The position numbers were made by a program, and so were the translations under genes. A DNA stretch of 64,000 nucleotides, taken from the NCBI RefSeq assembly GCF_010500865.1, contig NZ_JAAAWN010000017.1, positions 21,091-85,090 on the forward strand, written 5' to 3'. The notes beneath the pieces were generated by a model, which was given only the letters and a program-made list of their open reading frames with translations, was not told the DNA's origin and searched no databases. Numbering within the stretch: position 1 is the stretch's first letter; each line of letters opens with the position of its first letter. This DNA comes from Alteromonas profundi. Lineage in GTDB: Bacteria; Pseudomonadota; Gammaproteobacteria; Enterobacterales; Alteromonadaceae. Shown one piece after another: positions 17,190 to 26,862 of this stretch.

Positions 17190-18065
17190 ATGGCAACAAC
17201 AAGCGGCGTTATCGCCATATTAATGTGGGGGCTACTAGCGGTTTTGAGCGTCTATTCTGCGTCTTTTCCGCCTTTTCAGTTGCTATTCGTCTGTTTCGCC
17301 GTATCAAGCATTATTGTCATCATCAAGCGGTATAGTAAACGTGAACAGGTATGGCGTTTACCCAATTTAACCGTACAGCAATGGCTCTTTGCCACCGGTG
17401 GGCTATTTGGATTTCACTTTTGCTATTTTATGGCGGTGCGTTTTGCGCCGCCAATAGAAGCTAGTTTAATTGCTTATTTATGGCCCCTTATGTTGGGGGT
17501 TGCTGTGGCTACACGTTCTCAGCGACATTTTGCCGTGGTGGGGGGCCTCGTCGGATTTGTCGGTTGTGGTGTATTAGTTACTGGGGGAAAAACAATCGCA
17601 TTTAATAGCGACTATATCTTGGGTTATGCCTTTGCACTCTCTTGCGCCTTTATTTGGACAGGCTATTCATGGTTTATGTCGCAAACCGAAAGTCAAGTTG
17701 AGGATATTGGGTGGATTTCAGGTGTGGTAGCTTTGCTTGCATTAGCCGCTCACGTAGGTCTAGAAGAGTCGCATTGGCAATTTAGCTGGCAAGATTGGCT
17801 AAGTGCTATATTGCTCGGGCTTGGCCCGGTGGGAGGGGCGTTCTATTTATGGGATATAGGGTTAAAATTTGGCAACAAAGCATTATTGGCAAGCTTAAGT
17901 TTTGCCACGCCAGTTATATCAAGTTTAGCGCTTTACCTATGCGGCTTAAGTGTATTGACCAATGATATCACCGTGGCGTTAGGGCTTATTGTGTCGGGCG
18001 CCCTGATAAGTAATGCGCTGCCTTCCGTATGGGCACGTTATAAATTACGTTATCATCAGATATAA
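17190..18065 (+). CDS. EamA/DMT family transporter (YddG-like)
   Basis: A 291-residue inner-membrane protein with about ten hydrophobic segments in two EamA repeats. It resembles the YddG amino-acid exporter group: the conserved PIEASLIAYLWPLMLG, the second-half FALSCAFIWTGYSWF and the GPVGGAFYLWDIGLKFGN region are all present. YddG exports aromatic amino acids; the substrate here is not determined by sequence. A near-perfect AGGAGG lies 7 bases before the ATG. The neighbouring AraC regulator is the likely local control. A hairpin between this gene and the converging TonB-like gene ends the unit. Confidence 0.87.
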   Translation: MATTSGVIAILMWGLLAVLSVYSASFPPFQLLFVCFAVSSIIVIIKRYSKREQVWRLPNLTVQQWLFATGGLFGFHFCYFMAVRFAPPIEASLIAYLWPLMLGVAVATRSQRHFAVVGGLVGFVGCGVLVTGGKTIAFNSDYILGYAFALSCAFIWTGYSWFMSQTESQVEDIGWISGVVALLALAAHVGLEESHWQFSWQDWLSAILLGLGPVGGAFYLWDIGLKFGNKALLASLSFATPVISSLALYLCGLSVLTNDITVALGLIVSGALISNALPSVWARYKLRYHQI

Positions 18066-18118
18066 GCGCCCCTGAAGTAAGTGTTTTTGACCAAAGTGAT
18101 TATAAAATAAATACATTT

Positions 18119-18140
18119 AAAGTAAGTGTGTACTTACTTT
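18119..18140. terminator. Hairpin between convergent genes
   Basis: AAAGTAAGT at 18119-18127 pairs with ACTTACTTT at 18132-18140 (9-bp stem, 4-nt loop), touching the stop codon of the TonB-like gene. Reading plus, it ends in TTTTATTG, so it can terminate the exporter transcript and possibly both. Confidence 0.6.
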
Positions 18141-18925
18141 TATTGATCTTTATTTAGTCGCGCTTCGATAAATTTGTCGTGTTCTGCTGAGTCTGAGCAC
18201 GTTAGCGTACCGCCCGCATACGAACTTAGCAGCGCCAACGTTTTGTTTGTTGCGGTAGCGCAATTTACGCGTTTTGTTGGGCGCTGCTCCTTGTCTGACG
18301 CCTGCTTCCCTTTGCGTGTATCGACTAAATCCGGACTGTTTTTCTTTTCTCGAAATTCACGGGCTGCGCGGCGACTTTCTTCTATTATCGCCTGTTCTTG
18401 TTGCTCGGCCAAAAAATCCATTGCACCGGTTTTCGGGGATAGGTTAAGGCTACCCGCCCGTTGGTTTCGCTGCGACGAAGTAGTATTGGGTTGTTTTGGT
18501 ACAGGTTCTTGTACGTCGGGTGAGGGCGAACCTGTGGCCGGTTTCACAGGTGTCTCAGAAGATGGCAAGGGCTCTTGTTTCGGTGATTTGGTCGTTTTTT
18601 CTTGCGCTTGAGAGGGCATTTTGGGTGCCTGTTTTTCTGGTGAGGAGACAGGCTTTGCTTCTTCTGGTTCTATAACTGCTTTTGGTTTAGGCGGTGGCGT
18701 CACCTCTGGCTTAACCGCAATTGAAGGAACATAGAGACGAGCATGTATCGTAGGCTGGTCGGGTTTAGTTTGTTCAGGCACGGGAATAGGTTTAGCCAAT
18801 AGTACGGCCAATAATACCAATAGGTGAAAGACCCCTGAGACTACTAGCGCTCGCCCCCAAGGTTTCTTTGGAGGTAACGTTAGTTGTGCGGGTCGCTGGT
18901 CAATAGTGAAAGTCAGTGTGCTCAT
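18140..18925 (-). CDS. TonB-like proline-rich membrane-anchored protein
   Basis: 261 residues. A cytoplasmic start is followed by one TM (about 27-46) reading ALVVSGVFHLLVLLAVLL, which has a Ser and His four residues apart, as in the TonB anchor that engages ExbB-ExbD. A long periplasmic Pro/Lys/Glu-rich segment follows (about 55-160, PPPKPK repeats), then a predicted helical stretch (LAEQQEQAIIEESRRAAREF), then a short C-terminal region with two cysteines (NCATA and LTCSD) that could form a disulfide. The usual TonB C-terminal domain is not recognisable. The frame opens with a TTG directly before the ATG at 18925, which is taken as start. No exbBD genes are nearby. It may be an energy-transducer relative or just an anchored spacer protein. 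Confidence 0.6.
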   Translation of the reverse strand: MSTLTFTIDQRPAQLTLPPKKPWGRALVVSGVFHLLVLLAVLLAKPIPVPEQTKPDQPTIHARLYVPSIAVKPEVTPPPKPKAVIEPEEAKPVSSPEKQAPKMPSQAQEKTTKSPKQEPLPSSETPVKPATGSPSPDVQEPVPKQPNTTSSQRNQRAGSLNLSPKTGAMDFLAEQQEQAIIEESRRAAREFREKKNSPDLVDTRKGKQASDKEQRPTKRVNCATATNKTLALLSSYAGGTLTCSDSAEHDKFIEARLNKDQ

Positions 18926-19005
18926 CAAGAAGTACTGACAATTTCGCCAATATAAAAGTTCAACGTATGTTTTATCTCACATTTTTGTCTATCCATCCCT
19001 ACTGC

Positions 19006-19021
19006 GCGCCAAACTAGGGCA
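19006..19021 (+). promoter_or_regulatory. Possible second NtrC site upstream of glnK
   Basis: GCGCCAAACTAGGGC matches the NtrC palindrome GCACCA-N3-TGGTGC at nine of twelve defined positions. Its centre lies about 29 bp (near three helical turns) from the stronger site at 19034, as paired NtrC sites often do. It is weak on its own. Confidence 0.35.
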
Positions 19022-19033
19022 GCGAAATACCGT

Positions 19034-19050
19034 TGCACAAATATGGTGCA
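19034..19050 (+). promoter_or_regulatory. NtrC-binding site upstream of glnK-amtB
   Basis: TGCACAAATATGGTGCA differs from the NtrC consensus TGCACCA-N3-TGGTGCA at one defined position. It lies 64 bp upstream of the sigma54-type promoter, a normal enhancer distance. This predicts activation of glnK-amtB when nitrogen is limiting. Confidence 0.75.
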
Positions 19051-19106
19051 TTAAATGTCGCCATTTTGAGTCAGGTTTAATTTAAGTGATTGATATTTAA
19101 GCGTAA

Positions 19107-19526
<420 letters not shown>

Positions 19527-19558
19527 GCCACTACGATATATTTGCGGAGAAAACCATA

Positions 19559-20797
19559 ATGGAAATCACTTTTGAACTTGGGTATGCGCTAGATACCTTT
19601 TATTTCTTAATCTGCGGTGCACTTGTTATGTGGATGGCTGCGGGTTTTGCCATGCTTGAAGCAGGTCTTGTTCGAGCGAAAAATACGACTGAAATTTTGA
19701 CCAAGAACGTAGCATTGTTTGCTATAGCTTGTACTATGTACATGATTTGCGGTTACGACATCATGTATGGCGGCGGTATATTCTTAGACGGTATTGTGGG
19801 TGACGGCGCTACAGGTATTGCAGAAGACCCGGCTACTTACGCCCCTTCAGCAGACTTTTTCTTCCAAGTGGTATTTGTTGCCACAGCGATGTCTATCGTT
19901 TCTGGTGCCGTAGCTGAGCGTATGAAGCTTTGGGCATTCTTAGCCTTTACCGTAGTAATGACAGGCTTTATTTATCCCATGGAAGGCGCATGGACATGGA
20001 ATGGCGATGCAGTATTTGGCATGTATGTTCTAGGCGACCTAGGTTTCTCTGACTTTGCCGGTTCGGGTATTGTTCACATGGCAGGTGCTGCAGCGGCACT
20101 AGCAGGTGTGCTTGTACTTGGTGCTCGTAAAGGTAAATATACCGCTGATGGTAAAGTAAATGCGATTCCAGGGGCAAACTTACCTCTAGCTACATTAGGT
20201 ACATTCATTTTGTGGATGGGCTGGTTTGGCTTTAACGGTGGCTCGGTACTCGCTACCGCAACTGTTGAAAGTGCAAACTCTGTTGCAGTGGTATTTATGA
20301 ACACTAACGCGGCAGCAGCGGGTGGTGCCATTGCAGCACTTATCGTCGCTCGTATCTTATTCGGTAAAGCTGACCTAACCATGGTACTTAATGGTGCATT
20401 GGCTGGTCTGGTAGCAATTACTGCCGAGCCTTCAACGCCAACTGCGTTACAAGCAACCCTGTTCGGTGGCCTAGGCGGTATCTTAGTAGTACTAAGTATT
20501 GTTACCCTAGATAAGCTTAAGATTGATGATCCAGTAGGTGCTATCTCTGTACACGGTGTAGTTGGTCTACTTGGTTTGATTTTGGTTCCTTTCACAAACG
20601 ACGGTTCAAGCCTAGTTGGTCAGCTAGTGGGCGCGTTAACTATCTTCGTTTGGGTATTCGTGACAAGCCTAATCGTATGGCTCGTAATTAAAGCAATTAT
20701 GGGTGTACGAGTGAGTGAAGAGGAAGAATTCGACGGCGTAGATATGAGTGAGTGTGGCTTAGAAGCTTATCCAGACTTCACCGCTGGCCGTTCGTAA
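19559..20797 (+). CDS. amtB: Ammonium transporter AmtB
   Basis: A 412-residue Amt/Rh-family channel with about eleven membrane segments. Family signatures are visible: DFAGSGIVHMAGAAAALAG with the conserved Asp and His, FGFNGGS, and VHGVVGLLGLI, which supplies the second pore His. There is no cleavable signal sequence; the protein starts directly as MEITFELGYALDTFYFLICG, so the N-terminus is of the marine gammaproteobacterial type rather than the E. coli type. It is co-transcribed with glnK and ends in a strong terminator. It imports ammonium when external levels are low and is gated by GlnK. Confidence 0.95.
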   Translation: MEITFELGYALDTFYFLICGALVMWMAAGFAMLEAGLVRAKNTTEILTKNVALFAIACTMYMICGYDIMYGGGIFLDGIVGDGATGIAEDPATYAPSADFFFQVVFVATAMSIVSGAVAERMKLWAFLAFTVVMTGFIYPMEGAWTWNGDAVFGMYVLGDLGFSDFAGSGIVHMAGAAAALAGVLVLGARKGKYTADGKVNAIPGANLPLATLGTFILWMGWFGFNGGSVLATATVESANSVAVVFMNTNAAAAGGAIAALIVARILFGKADLTMVLNGALAGLVAITAEPSTPTALQATLFGGLGGILVVLSIVTLDKLKIDDPVGAISVHGVVGLLGLILVPFTNDGSSLVGQLVGALTIFVWVFVTSLIVWLVIKAIMGVRVSEEEEFDGVDMSECGLEAYPDFTAGRS

Positions 20798-20852
20798 GTA
20801 AGTCAGATAAGGCAAGTATTACAACAACAATAATGCCTTCATCCCTATAGTT

Positions 20853-20878
20853 AAGCCCTGCTTTTGCAGGGCTTTTTT
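20853..20878 (+). terminator. Rho-independent terminator of glnK-amtB
   Basis: AAGCCCTGC at 20853-20861, loop TTTT, GCAGGGCTT at 20866-20874, followed by a T run. A strong GC stem with poly-T, 55 bp after the amtB stop. Confidence 0.93.
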
Positions 20879-20990
20879 CGTTTTTCATAAACGTGAAAAT
20901 AACGCTACACTAGAAGCAATGACACATCGTCAAGGTGTGGCATAGTATCAAGCGTCCTATTGGGGGCGTAAATTTTGATAGGAATGAAGT

Positions 20991-22685
20991 ATGTGGTTGC
21001 GAACGATATTAACGATGCTGGTGTTATCAATGGTTACAGGGCCTTTAGCCAGTGCCTACGACAGAGTTACCGGCAAACCTTTTGCTAGCCGTTCAGAGGT
21101 TATTGCGCAAAAGGGGATGGCTGCTACGAGCCAACCCCTGGCCACACAAGTTGCCCTAGATATATTAAAACAAGGTGGCAGCGCCGTTGATGCAGCCATA
21201 GCGGCGAATGCAATGTTAGGCCTTGTTGAGCCTACTGGCGCAGGCATAGGGGGTGACCTTTTTGCCATGGTATGGGATGCAGAAGCACAAAAGTTGGTGG
21301 GGCTTAATGCCTCAGGGCGTTCGCCCCGACAACTTACCGCAGAGGTATTCGCCGAAAAAGGCTTGAATACAATCCCTAAGTCTGGCCCCCTAACGGTGTC
21401 GGTTCCCGGTGCTGTGGATGGCTGGTTTGAATTGCACAAAAAGTTTGGCAAGTTACCTATGACTACCTTGCTAACCCCTGCCATCGAGTACGCAAGAGAG
21501 GGGTTTCCTGTTTCAGAACTTATTGCCCACTATTGGCAAGTTAACACCGCCCGTATTGGGCACTTTGAGGGCTTCGCACAAACCTTTTTAATTAATGGCA
21601 AGCCACCACAAAAAGGCGATATATTCAAAAACCCTGGGTTAGCTGCAACATACGAAAAAATAGCAACAGGCGGGCGCGATGCATTTTATAAAGGTGACAT
21701 TGCCCGCATTATCGATGCGTATATGAAAGAGCAAGGCGGCTTTCTTTCATATCAAGACCTCGCTTCCCATTCGTCTGAATGGGTAGAGCCGGTATCGGCG
21801 AATTACCGTGGCTATGACGTATGGGAGCTCCCCCCGAATGGGCAAGGGATCGCGGCACTGCAAATTCTTAATATTTTAGAACGCTACGATATTGAAGGTA
21901 TGGGGTTCAATTCAGCCGATTATATTCATACCTTTGTTGAAGCAAAAAAACTGGCATTTGAAGATAGGGCAAAGTTTTATGCCGATCCCGCGTTTAATGA
22001 TATTCCGGTAGATTGGCTAATATCTAAACCCTATGCTGCAGAACGTCAGCAAATGATCGACCCAAAACGCGCGGCCACGCGAGTGGATGCGGGTATTTAT
22101 GAGGGTGACACGGTTTATTTAACCGTGGCTGACAGTGAGGGCAATATGGTCTCCCTTATTCAAAGCAACTATAGAGGTATGGGCTCGGGGATGACGCCGC
22201 CAGGCCTTGGTTTTGTGTTGCAAAGTCGAGGGGAGCTATTCACGTTACAAAAAGGGCATTTTAATGAATATCGTCCAGGAAAGCGGCCTTTTCACACTAT
22301 CATTCCAGCTTTCGTAACCCGAAACGCTAAGCCGGTTCTAAGCTTTGGGGTGATGGGCGGCGGCACACAACCGCAGATGCACGCGCAGATTATCGTTAAC
22401 ATTCTCGATTTTGGTATGAATGTGCAGGAAGCCGGTGATGCCCCGCGTATATTACACAGTGGCTCAAGTAGCCCCACGGGTGCGCTTATGCGCGATGGCG
22501 GGTATGTAAGTTTGGAATCAGGTTTCTCTGAGCAAGTGCAACGGACGTTGATGAACCGTGGCCACAGATTACAACGCACAGTGGGCGCATTCGGCGGCTA
22601 TCAGGCGATAGCTTGGGATGCACAGAAAAAGGTGTATATTGGTGCTTCAGAAAGCCGAAAAGATGGACAAGCAGCTGGGTATTAA
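20991..22685 (+). CDS. ggt: Gamma-glutamyltransferase
   Basis: A 564-residue N-terminal nucleophile hydrolase secreted to the periplasm (signal peptide to about residue 22, PLASA). It cleaves gamma-glutamyl bonds of glutathione and related peptides. The precursor should self-cleave before Thr374 (GDTVYLTVADSEGNMVS), giving large and small subunits. The family motifs GGSAVDAAIAANAMLGLVEP, GAGIGGD, an oxyanion-like NYRGMGSGM and a GGG (VMGGGTQPQ) are present. The residues around the nucleophile follow the variant seen in the less-studied GGT subgroup (DTVY rather than TTHFS), so the preferred substrate may not be glutathione. The Dyp-type gene follows after 52 bp on the same strand and could be co-transcribed. 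Confidence 0.92.
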   Translation: MWLRTILTMLVLSMVTGPLASAYDRVTGKPFASRSEVIAQKGMAATSQPLATQVALDILKQGGSAVDAAIAANAMLGLVEPTGAGIGGDLFAMVWDAEAQKLVGLNASGRSPRQLTAEVFAEKGLNTIPKSGPLTVSVPGAVDGWFELHKKFGKLPMTTLLTPAIEYAREGFPVSELIAHYWQVNTARIGHFEGFAQTFLINGKPPQKGDIFKNPGLAATYEKIATGGRDAFYKGDIARIIDAYMKEQGGFLSYQDLASHSSEWVEPVSANYRGYDVWELPPNGQGIAALQILNILERYDIEGMGFNSADYIHTFVEAKKLAFEDRAKFYADPAFNDIPVDWLISKPYAAERQQMIDPKRAATRVDAGIYEGDTVYLTVADSEGNMVSLIQSNYRGMGSGMTPPGLGFVLQSRGELFTLQKGHFNEYRPGKRPFHTIIPAFVTRNAKPVLSFGVMGGGTQPQMHAQIIVNILDFGMNVQEAGDAPRILHSGSSSPTGALMRDGGYVSLESGFSEQVQRTLMNRGHRLQRTVGAFGGYQAIAWDAQKKVYIGASESRKDGQAAGY

Positions 22686-22737
22686 TAGACACTCAATAAC
22701 GACCGCGACAAGGTGAAATAAAACAATAAGTACGCCT

Positions 22738-23673
22738 ATGACCCAACCACAAAAAGGTATATGTGCAGAGCCTAATTTGCATGCTCAATATTTACTGCTT
22801 AACGTTGTTGATGACGACAGTGAAGCGGTGCGCGCTAAACTTGCAAGGGTGTTAGATATTTTCGAGCATTTCGAAAATGAACACTACGAAGCCATGGTAA
22901 CGGGCGTTGTTGCTATTGGTACAGGCTATTGGTCTGACGTTTACCCTGGCCTTATACCTGTCGAGTTGAAACCCTTTCCCGATATGCAGTGTGAAGACAG
23001 AAGCGCGCCAACAATGCCGTGCGACCTGTTCATCCAAATTAGGGCCGATCGGATGGACATCTGTCACGCTATTGGTATCGAAGTAATGGATTTATTGCGC
23101 TTGCATGTAGAGTTAGTTGAACAAATACGCGGGTTTCGCTATCTCGATGGCCGCGATCTTAACGGTTATTTGTACGCCACGGATAACCCTCGGGGTATGA
23201 AACGACGAAAAGTTGCAATTATTGGGGAAGACGACCCAGACTTTAGTGGCGGTAGTTACTTACATGTACAGCGATATCGCCACGACCTAAGACGTTGGAA
23301 TGCACTATCGAGCAGGCAAAAAGAACAGGTAATGGGTACCACTCAAGAGCACAACCTTGCTAGCGTTGAGCAAAACCCCTCGTCTCATTGTGTGCGCGCT
23401 AGCATCGCGGCTCCAGATACCGCAGAGCCAAGCTTAGTCAAACAGGGTATGCCCTATGGAGATATGTTGTCTCAGGGCTTGTTTTTCGTGTCTTGCTGCG
23501 CCAGCGCGGCGCCTTTTAAGGCGATGTTGCATAGCCAAATCTATGGTAACGGAGAGGGCGATTACGATAGGTGGTTAGACTTTACTAGTGCCGAGACGGG
23601 CGCTGCATTTTTCGCTCCGTCGATTAACTTTATTCGCGAAAAAGCGAAATCCGCTGCAGCGTCAGATGCGTAA
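22738..23673 (+). CDS. YfeX-like Dyp-type peroxidase homologue with altered active site
   Basis: 311 residues, aligned by eye with the class of Dyp peroxidases that includes YfeX and TyrA. Landmarks: GFRYLDGRDL, GGSYLHVQRY, SSHC, QGMPYG and FAPSINFI. The proximal heme His is kept in SSHC (about residue 221). However, the block normally GFVDGTENP reads GYLYATDNP, so the distal catalytic Asp is Tyr and the next Gly is Ala. The distal Arg normally before Q-x-x-PYG is Lys (VKQGMPYG). Heme binding is plausible, but ordinary peroxidase chemistry is doubtful. There is no signal peptide, so it is cytoplasmic. It may be co-transcribed with ggt. The fold assignment is confident; the function is open. 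Confidence 0.85.
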   Translation: MTQPQKGICAEPNLHAQYLLLNVVDDDSEAVRAKLARVLDIFEHFENEHYEAMVTGVVAIGTGYWSDVYPGLIPVELKPFPDMQCEDRSAPTMPCDLFIQIRADRMDICHAIGIEVMDLLRLHVELVEQIRGFRYLDGRDLNGYLYATDNPRGMKRRKVAIIGEDDPDFSGGSYLHVQRYRHDLRRWNALSSRQKEQVMGTTQEHNLASVEQNPSSHCVRASIAAPDTAEPSLVKQGMPYGDMLSQGLFFVSCCASAAPFKAMLHSQIYGNGEGDYDRWLDFTSAETGAAFFAPSINFIREKAKSAAASDA

Positions 23674-23690
23674 ATGTGCAAATAGCCTAA

Positions 23691-23717
23691 GAGTAGCCAA
23701 GGCTACTCCATGCTTTT
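23691..23717 (+). terminator. Terminator after the Dyp-type gene
   Basis: GAGTAGCC at 23691-23698 and GGCTACTC at 23701-23708 form a compact stem with a 2-base AA gap (loop shorter than ideal, so a shorter stem with a larger loop is likely), followed by CATGCTTTTT. Confidence 0.6.
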
Positions 23718-23720
23718 TAA

Positions 23721-23750
23721 CTGTGTTGGGTTGTATATATCCCAACACAG
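23721..23750. repeat. Inverted repeat downstream of hemL
   Basis: CTGTGTTGGG at 23721-23730 and CCCAACACAG at 23741-23750, a perfect 10-bp stem around a 10-nt AT-rich loop, between the convergent Dyp-type and hemL genes. No T run follows on the hemL side. Confidence 0.6.
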
Positions 23751-23766
23751 TCACGTAGTTTGTTTA

Positions 23767-25047
23767 TTAGAGCGTAGCGAAGACTTTATCTGCCGCAGCG
23801 AGCGTTTTGGTAATAATATCTTTATCGTGGGCCTTGGATACAAAACCTGCTTCATAGGACGCAGGAGCAAGGTATACGCCCTCAGCAAGCATGCCGTGAT
23901 AAAACTTTTTGAATTGCTCAGTATTGCAGTTAATCGCTTGGCTGTAATTCGTTACCCGCTCAACATCAGTAAAAAATAGCCCAAACATACTGCCTGCCAC
24001 ATTGGTAGTGAGCGCAATACCATGTTTATCAGCAAGTTGCTGCATTCCATCTACCAGCGCCTGAGTATTTTCAAAAATACCCTCATAAAGGCCTTCTTGT
24101 TGAATACCTTCCATCGCAGCTAAGCCCGCCGCCATGGCGATAGGATTACCTGATAAAGTGCCGGCTTGATATACTGGGCCTGTAGGGGCGATATGCGTTA
24201 GGATGTCGCGTTTACCCCCAAAACACCCCACAGGCATGCCCCCACCGATCACCTTACCTAAGCAGGTTAGATCAGGCGTGATCCCGTAGCGTTCTTGGGC
24301 GCCGCCGCGGGCAACTCGAAAACCTGTCATCACTTCATCAAAGATAAGCAAGCTGCCGTAGCTATCACAAACCGCGCGTAGGCCCTCTAGAAAACCGTCT
24401 ACCGGAGGGATGCAATTCATATTGCCCGCTACGGGCTCAACAATGATACAGGCTATATCATCGCCATGCGCTTCAAATACTGCCTTAACACTGTCGATAT
24501 TGTTGTACTCAACAGTGAGGGTGTGTTCAGCCACGTTTTCTGGAACGCCTGGTGAGCTAGGCACCCCGAGAGTAAGCGCACCTGAGCCGGCTTTAACAAG
24601 AAGTGAATCGGCGTGGCCATGGTAGCAACCTTCAAATTTCACAATTTTGTTGCGTCCCGTATACCCTCTTGATAGGCGAATTGCTGACATAGTGGCTTCG
24701 GTTCCTGAATTCACCATACGCACCATTTCCATGGAAGGCACCAGCTTACTTACTGTTTCAGCCATTATAATTTCGGCTTCGGTAGGTGCGCCGAACGACA
24801 AACCATTATACGAGGCGTCGATAACGGCTTGGCGAATTTGGTTATCGTTATGCCCTAGCACCATGGGGCCCCATGACTGAACGTAGTCGATGTACTGTTT
24901 ACCATCGGCATCCCAAATGTAGGGGCCGTCAGCTTTCGTAATGAAGCGTGGTGTACCGCCTACCGCTTTAAAGGCACGAACCGGAGAGTTTACCCCACCA
25001 GGAATGGTTTGTTGGGCGCGAGAAAAAAGGGCTTCAGATTTTTGCAT
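23767..25047 (-). CDS. hemL: Glutamate-1-semialdehyde 2,1-aminomutase
   Basis: A 426-residue PLP enzyme converting glutamate-1-semialdehyde to 5-aminolevulinate, the C5 route to heme. It shows the full set of class III aminotransferase motifs: [52 protein letters not shown], and the PLP lysine Lys265 in [13 protein letters not shown]. Length is normal. Its first codons overlap the last 14 bases of pyrB, so translation is likely coupled to pyrB, which is not the usual hemL setting. Confidence 0.97.
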   Translation of the reverse strand: MQKSEALFSRAQQTIPGGVNSPVRAFKAVGGTPRFITKADGPYIWDADGKQYIDYVQSWGPMVLGHNDNQIRQAVIDASYNGLSFGAPTEAEIIMAETVSKLVPSMEMVRMVNSGTEATMSAIRLSRGYTGRNKIVKFEGCYHGHADSLLVKAGSGALTLGVPSSPGVPENVAEHTLTVEYNNIDSVKAVFEAHGDDIACIIVEPVAGNMNCIPPVDGFLEGLRAVCDSYGSLLIFDEVMTGFRVARGGAQERYGITPDLTCLGKVIGGGMPVGCFGGKRDILTHIAPTGPVYQAGTLSGNPIAMAAGLAAMEGIQQEGLYEGIFENTQALVDGMQQLADKHGIALTTNVAGSMFGLFFTDVERVTNYSQAINCNTEQFKKFYHGMLAEGVYLAPASYEAGFVSKAHDKDIITKTLAAADKVFATL

Positions 25048-26065
25048 GTAATTGCTTACTCTTATTGCTGAACCAAACCACTTCTCGTTCGTGCTTGCTG
25101 ACCAAGTTTTCTACGCCTAAGGTAAGCGCAAAAAGAGCCATTCTCACTAGCACGCCATTGTCGGTCTGTCGAAAAATGGCAAGGTTTGGGTTTAGATTTA
25201 AATCATTATCTAATTCGTTGGCTTCCATACGTGAATCCCGTGGAAGTGGATGCATAATCACGGTTTTAGATTGGAAGTGACGGGTATAAATAGACTGATT
25301 TAAGCGGAATTTGCCTCTGTATTTATTCGCTTCGTCTTGGGATGGAAAGCGTTCTTCCTGTATCCGAGTTTGATAGCAGATATCGGCGTCCATGTTGCCT
25401 TCAAGGGTATCGGTGATAGTTAGCTGATGACCCGCATTTTCGATAGCATCAACCACAGGTTGCGGCATGGCGAGCTCTTTGGGCGAAATTAAGGTAAATC
25501 GAATATTATTGAACAAACACAAAAGGCGAGACAAGGAGTGAACGGTTCGTCCGTAACGAAGGTCGCCAATCATGGCTATGTGTAAGCCATCAATACTGCC
25601 ACCACTGTATTCTCGTTCTCTCTTTATCGTAAAGAGGTCAAGTAGGGCTTGTGTAGGGTGTTCGTTAGCACCATCGCCACCGTTAATTACCGGCACCCGA
25701 CTGCCTTCAGCAAATTCAGCTACCGAGCCAGCAGCAGGATGACGCATGGCGATAATGTCAGAGTAGCCGCTGAGTACCCGGGCAGTGTCATACAATGACT
25801 CACCCTTTGCTAATGCTGAACTAGACATTCCCGTGGTTTCACGCACTTCACCACCGAGAAGGTTAAAGGCAGTGCCAAAGCTTACTCGGGTTCGCGTGCT
25901 AGGCTCAAAAAAGAGATTTCCTAAAATAGCGCCTTCTAACACCGTGGTGCGCTTTTCACGTCTTGCGTAAGGTTGCATGGAATGCGCTACCGAGAAAATT
26001 TTCTCAATGGCGTCGCGATCGAATTGATTAACCGAAAGAATGTGGTTACCGGTAAAGTCAGACAT
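25034..26065 (-). CDS. pyrB: Aspartate carbamoyltransferase catalytic subunit
   Basis: Condenses carbamoyl phosphate with aspartate in pyrimidine synthesis. 343 residues from the start [15 protein letters not shown]; the frame runs 26 codons further upstream without homology. Motifs: [12 protein letters not shown] (carbamoyl-phosphate binding), [18 protein letters not shown], and HPLPRD near the C-terminus. It belongs to the longer PyrB type seen in Shewanella and Alteromonas, which extends beyond the E. coli protein at the C-terminus. No pyrI regulatory subunit gene follows; instead hemL overlaps the 3' end. No pyrimidine attenuator was recognised upstream. Confidence 0.95.
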   Translation of the reverse strand: MSDFTGNHILSVNQFDRDAIEKIFSVAHSMQPYARREKRTTVLEGAILGNLFFEPSTRTRVSFGTAFNLLGGEVRETTGMSSSALAKGESLYDTARVLSGYSDIIAMRHPAAGSVAEFAEGSRVPVINGGDGANEHPTQALLDLFTIKREREYSGGSIDGLHIAMIGDLRYGRTVHSLSRLLCLFNNIRFTLISPKELAMPQPVVDAIENAGHQLTITDTLEGNMDADICYQTRIQEERFPSQDEANKYRGKFRLNQSIYTRHFQSKTVIMHPLPRDSRMEANELDNDLNLNPNLAIFRQTDNGVLVRMALFALTLGVENLVSKHEREVVWFSNKSKQLHAKI

Positions 26066-26187
26066 AGGGCACTCAATCATCAACGAATGAAAACGAGCGT
26101 AGTGTATAACAAAGCATGCCCTATGTAATCTTTCAACCCACATATCCGATTACAAATTAACGTTTTGAAGTAACTTTTATAGGTAGG

Positions 26188-26838
26188 CTACACTGACGTT
26201 TGCCAGTAATACTCGAAAAGACAGATAATTTTTGCTACTACGTCTGACACATGGGCAGCAATTTGAGGCTCAGTCATCGGCGTGGCAAGACCACATAATA
26301 ACAGCATATGAAACTCACCTTTTAGCAGCCCGCAGAAGTCGTAAGCTAATTGTAATGATTGTGCGTCACTTAATTTATCTTTGCCATAAGATTTAAAGGC
26401 AGTCGCTAAGGTATCAAGGCTTGCTTTAGGCCCCGCCTGGTGAAAGAGATCGGCTACATGAGAGGAGTTGGGCGCCTCTGCAATAATAACGCGGTAAACC
26501 GCCACCGCGTCCGGGTCTTGCAGCAAACGAATAAACTGGCTGCCTACTTGGGTTAAATACTGTTCAAGCGTCTGGTTATGTGACGCGCTATCTATTTGCA
26601 ACGAATCTAATTGATAGGCCTTGCACTTATTCGTAATGGCGGCTTGAAATAAACTGTCTTTACAGGAAAAGTGAGAATATACCGTCTGTTTAGACACCCC
26701 AGATTCTTTCGCTACCCTGTCCATAGATGTAGTAGTAAATCCCTCTTTAAGAAACAGCTTTGACGCAGCAGATAAAATTAATGCGCGTTTTTCTGCACTT
26801 TTAGGGCGGCCTTGGCGGCGCTTTTCTTGCTCGAACAA
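26188..26838 (-). CDS. TetR/AcrR-family repressor of the adjacent RND efflux genes
   Basis: 216 residues. N-terminal TetR helix-turn-helix: RALILSAASKLFLKEGFT, then SMDRVAKESGVSKQTVYSHF with the recognition helix at about 45-55. The C-terminal ligand domain is of the AefR-like type. The gene is divergent from the RND adaptor-permease pair, and a 15-bp palindrome lies in the shared promoter region. This is the standard arrangement of a local efflux repressor that also controls itself. The inducer is unknown. Confidence 0.9.
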   Translation of the reverse strand: MFEQEKRRQGRPKSAEKRALILSAASKLFLKEGFTTTSMDRVAKESGVSKQTVYSHFSCKDSLFQAAITNKCKAYQLDSLQIDSASHNQTLEQYLTQVGSQFIRLLQDPDAVAVYRVIIAEAPNSSHVADLFHQAGPKASLDTLATAFKSYGKDKLSDAQSLQLAYDFCGLLKGEFHMLLLCGLATPMTEPQIAAHVSDVVAKIICLFEYYWQTSV

Positions 26839-26862
26839 AGTAACCTCGAAATAAAAAAATCA

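Noticed and set aside
20074..20595. 173-codon minus-strand frame inside amtB
   Set aside because: A low-complexity Pro/Ala/Thr translation typical of the strand opposite a membrane-protein gene.
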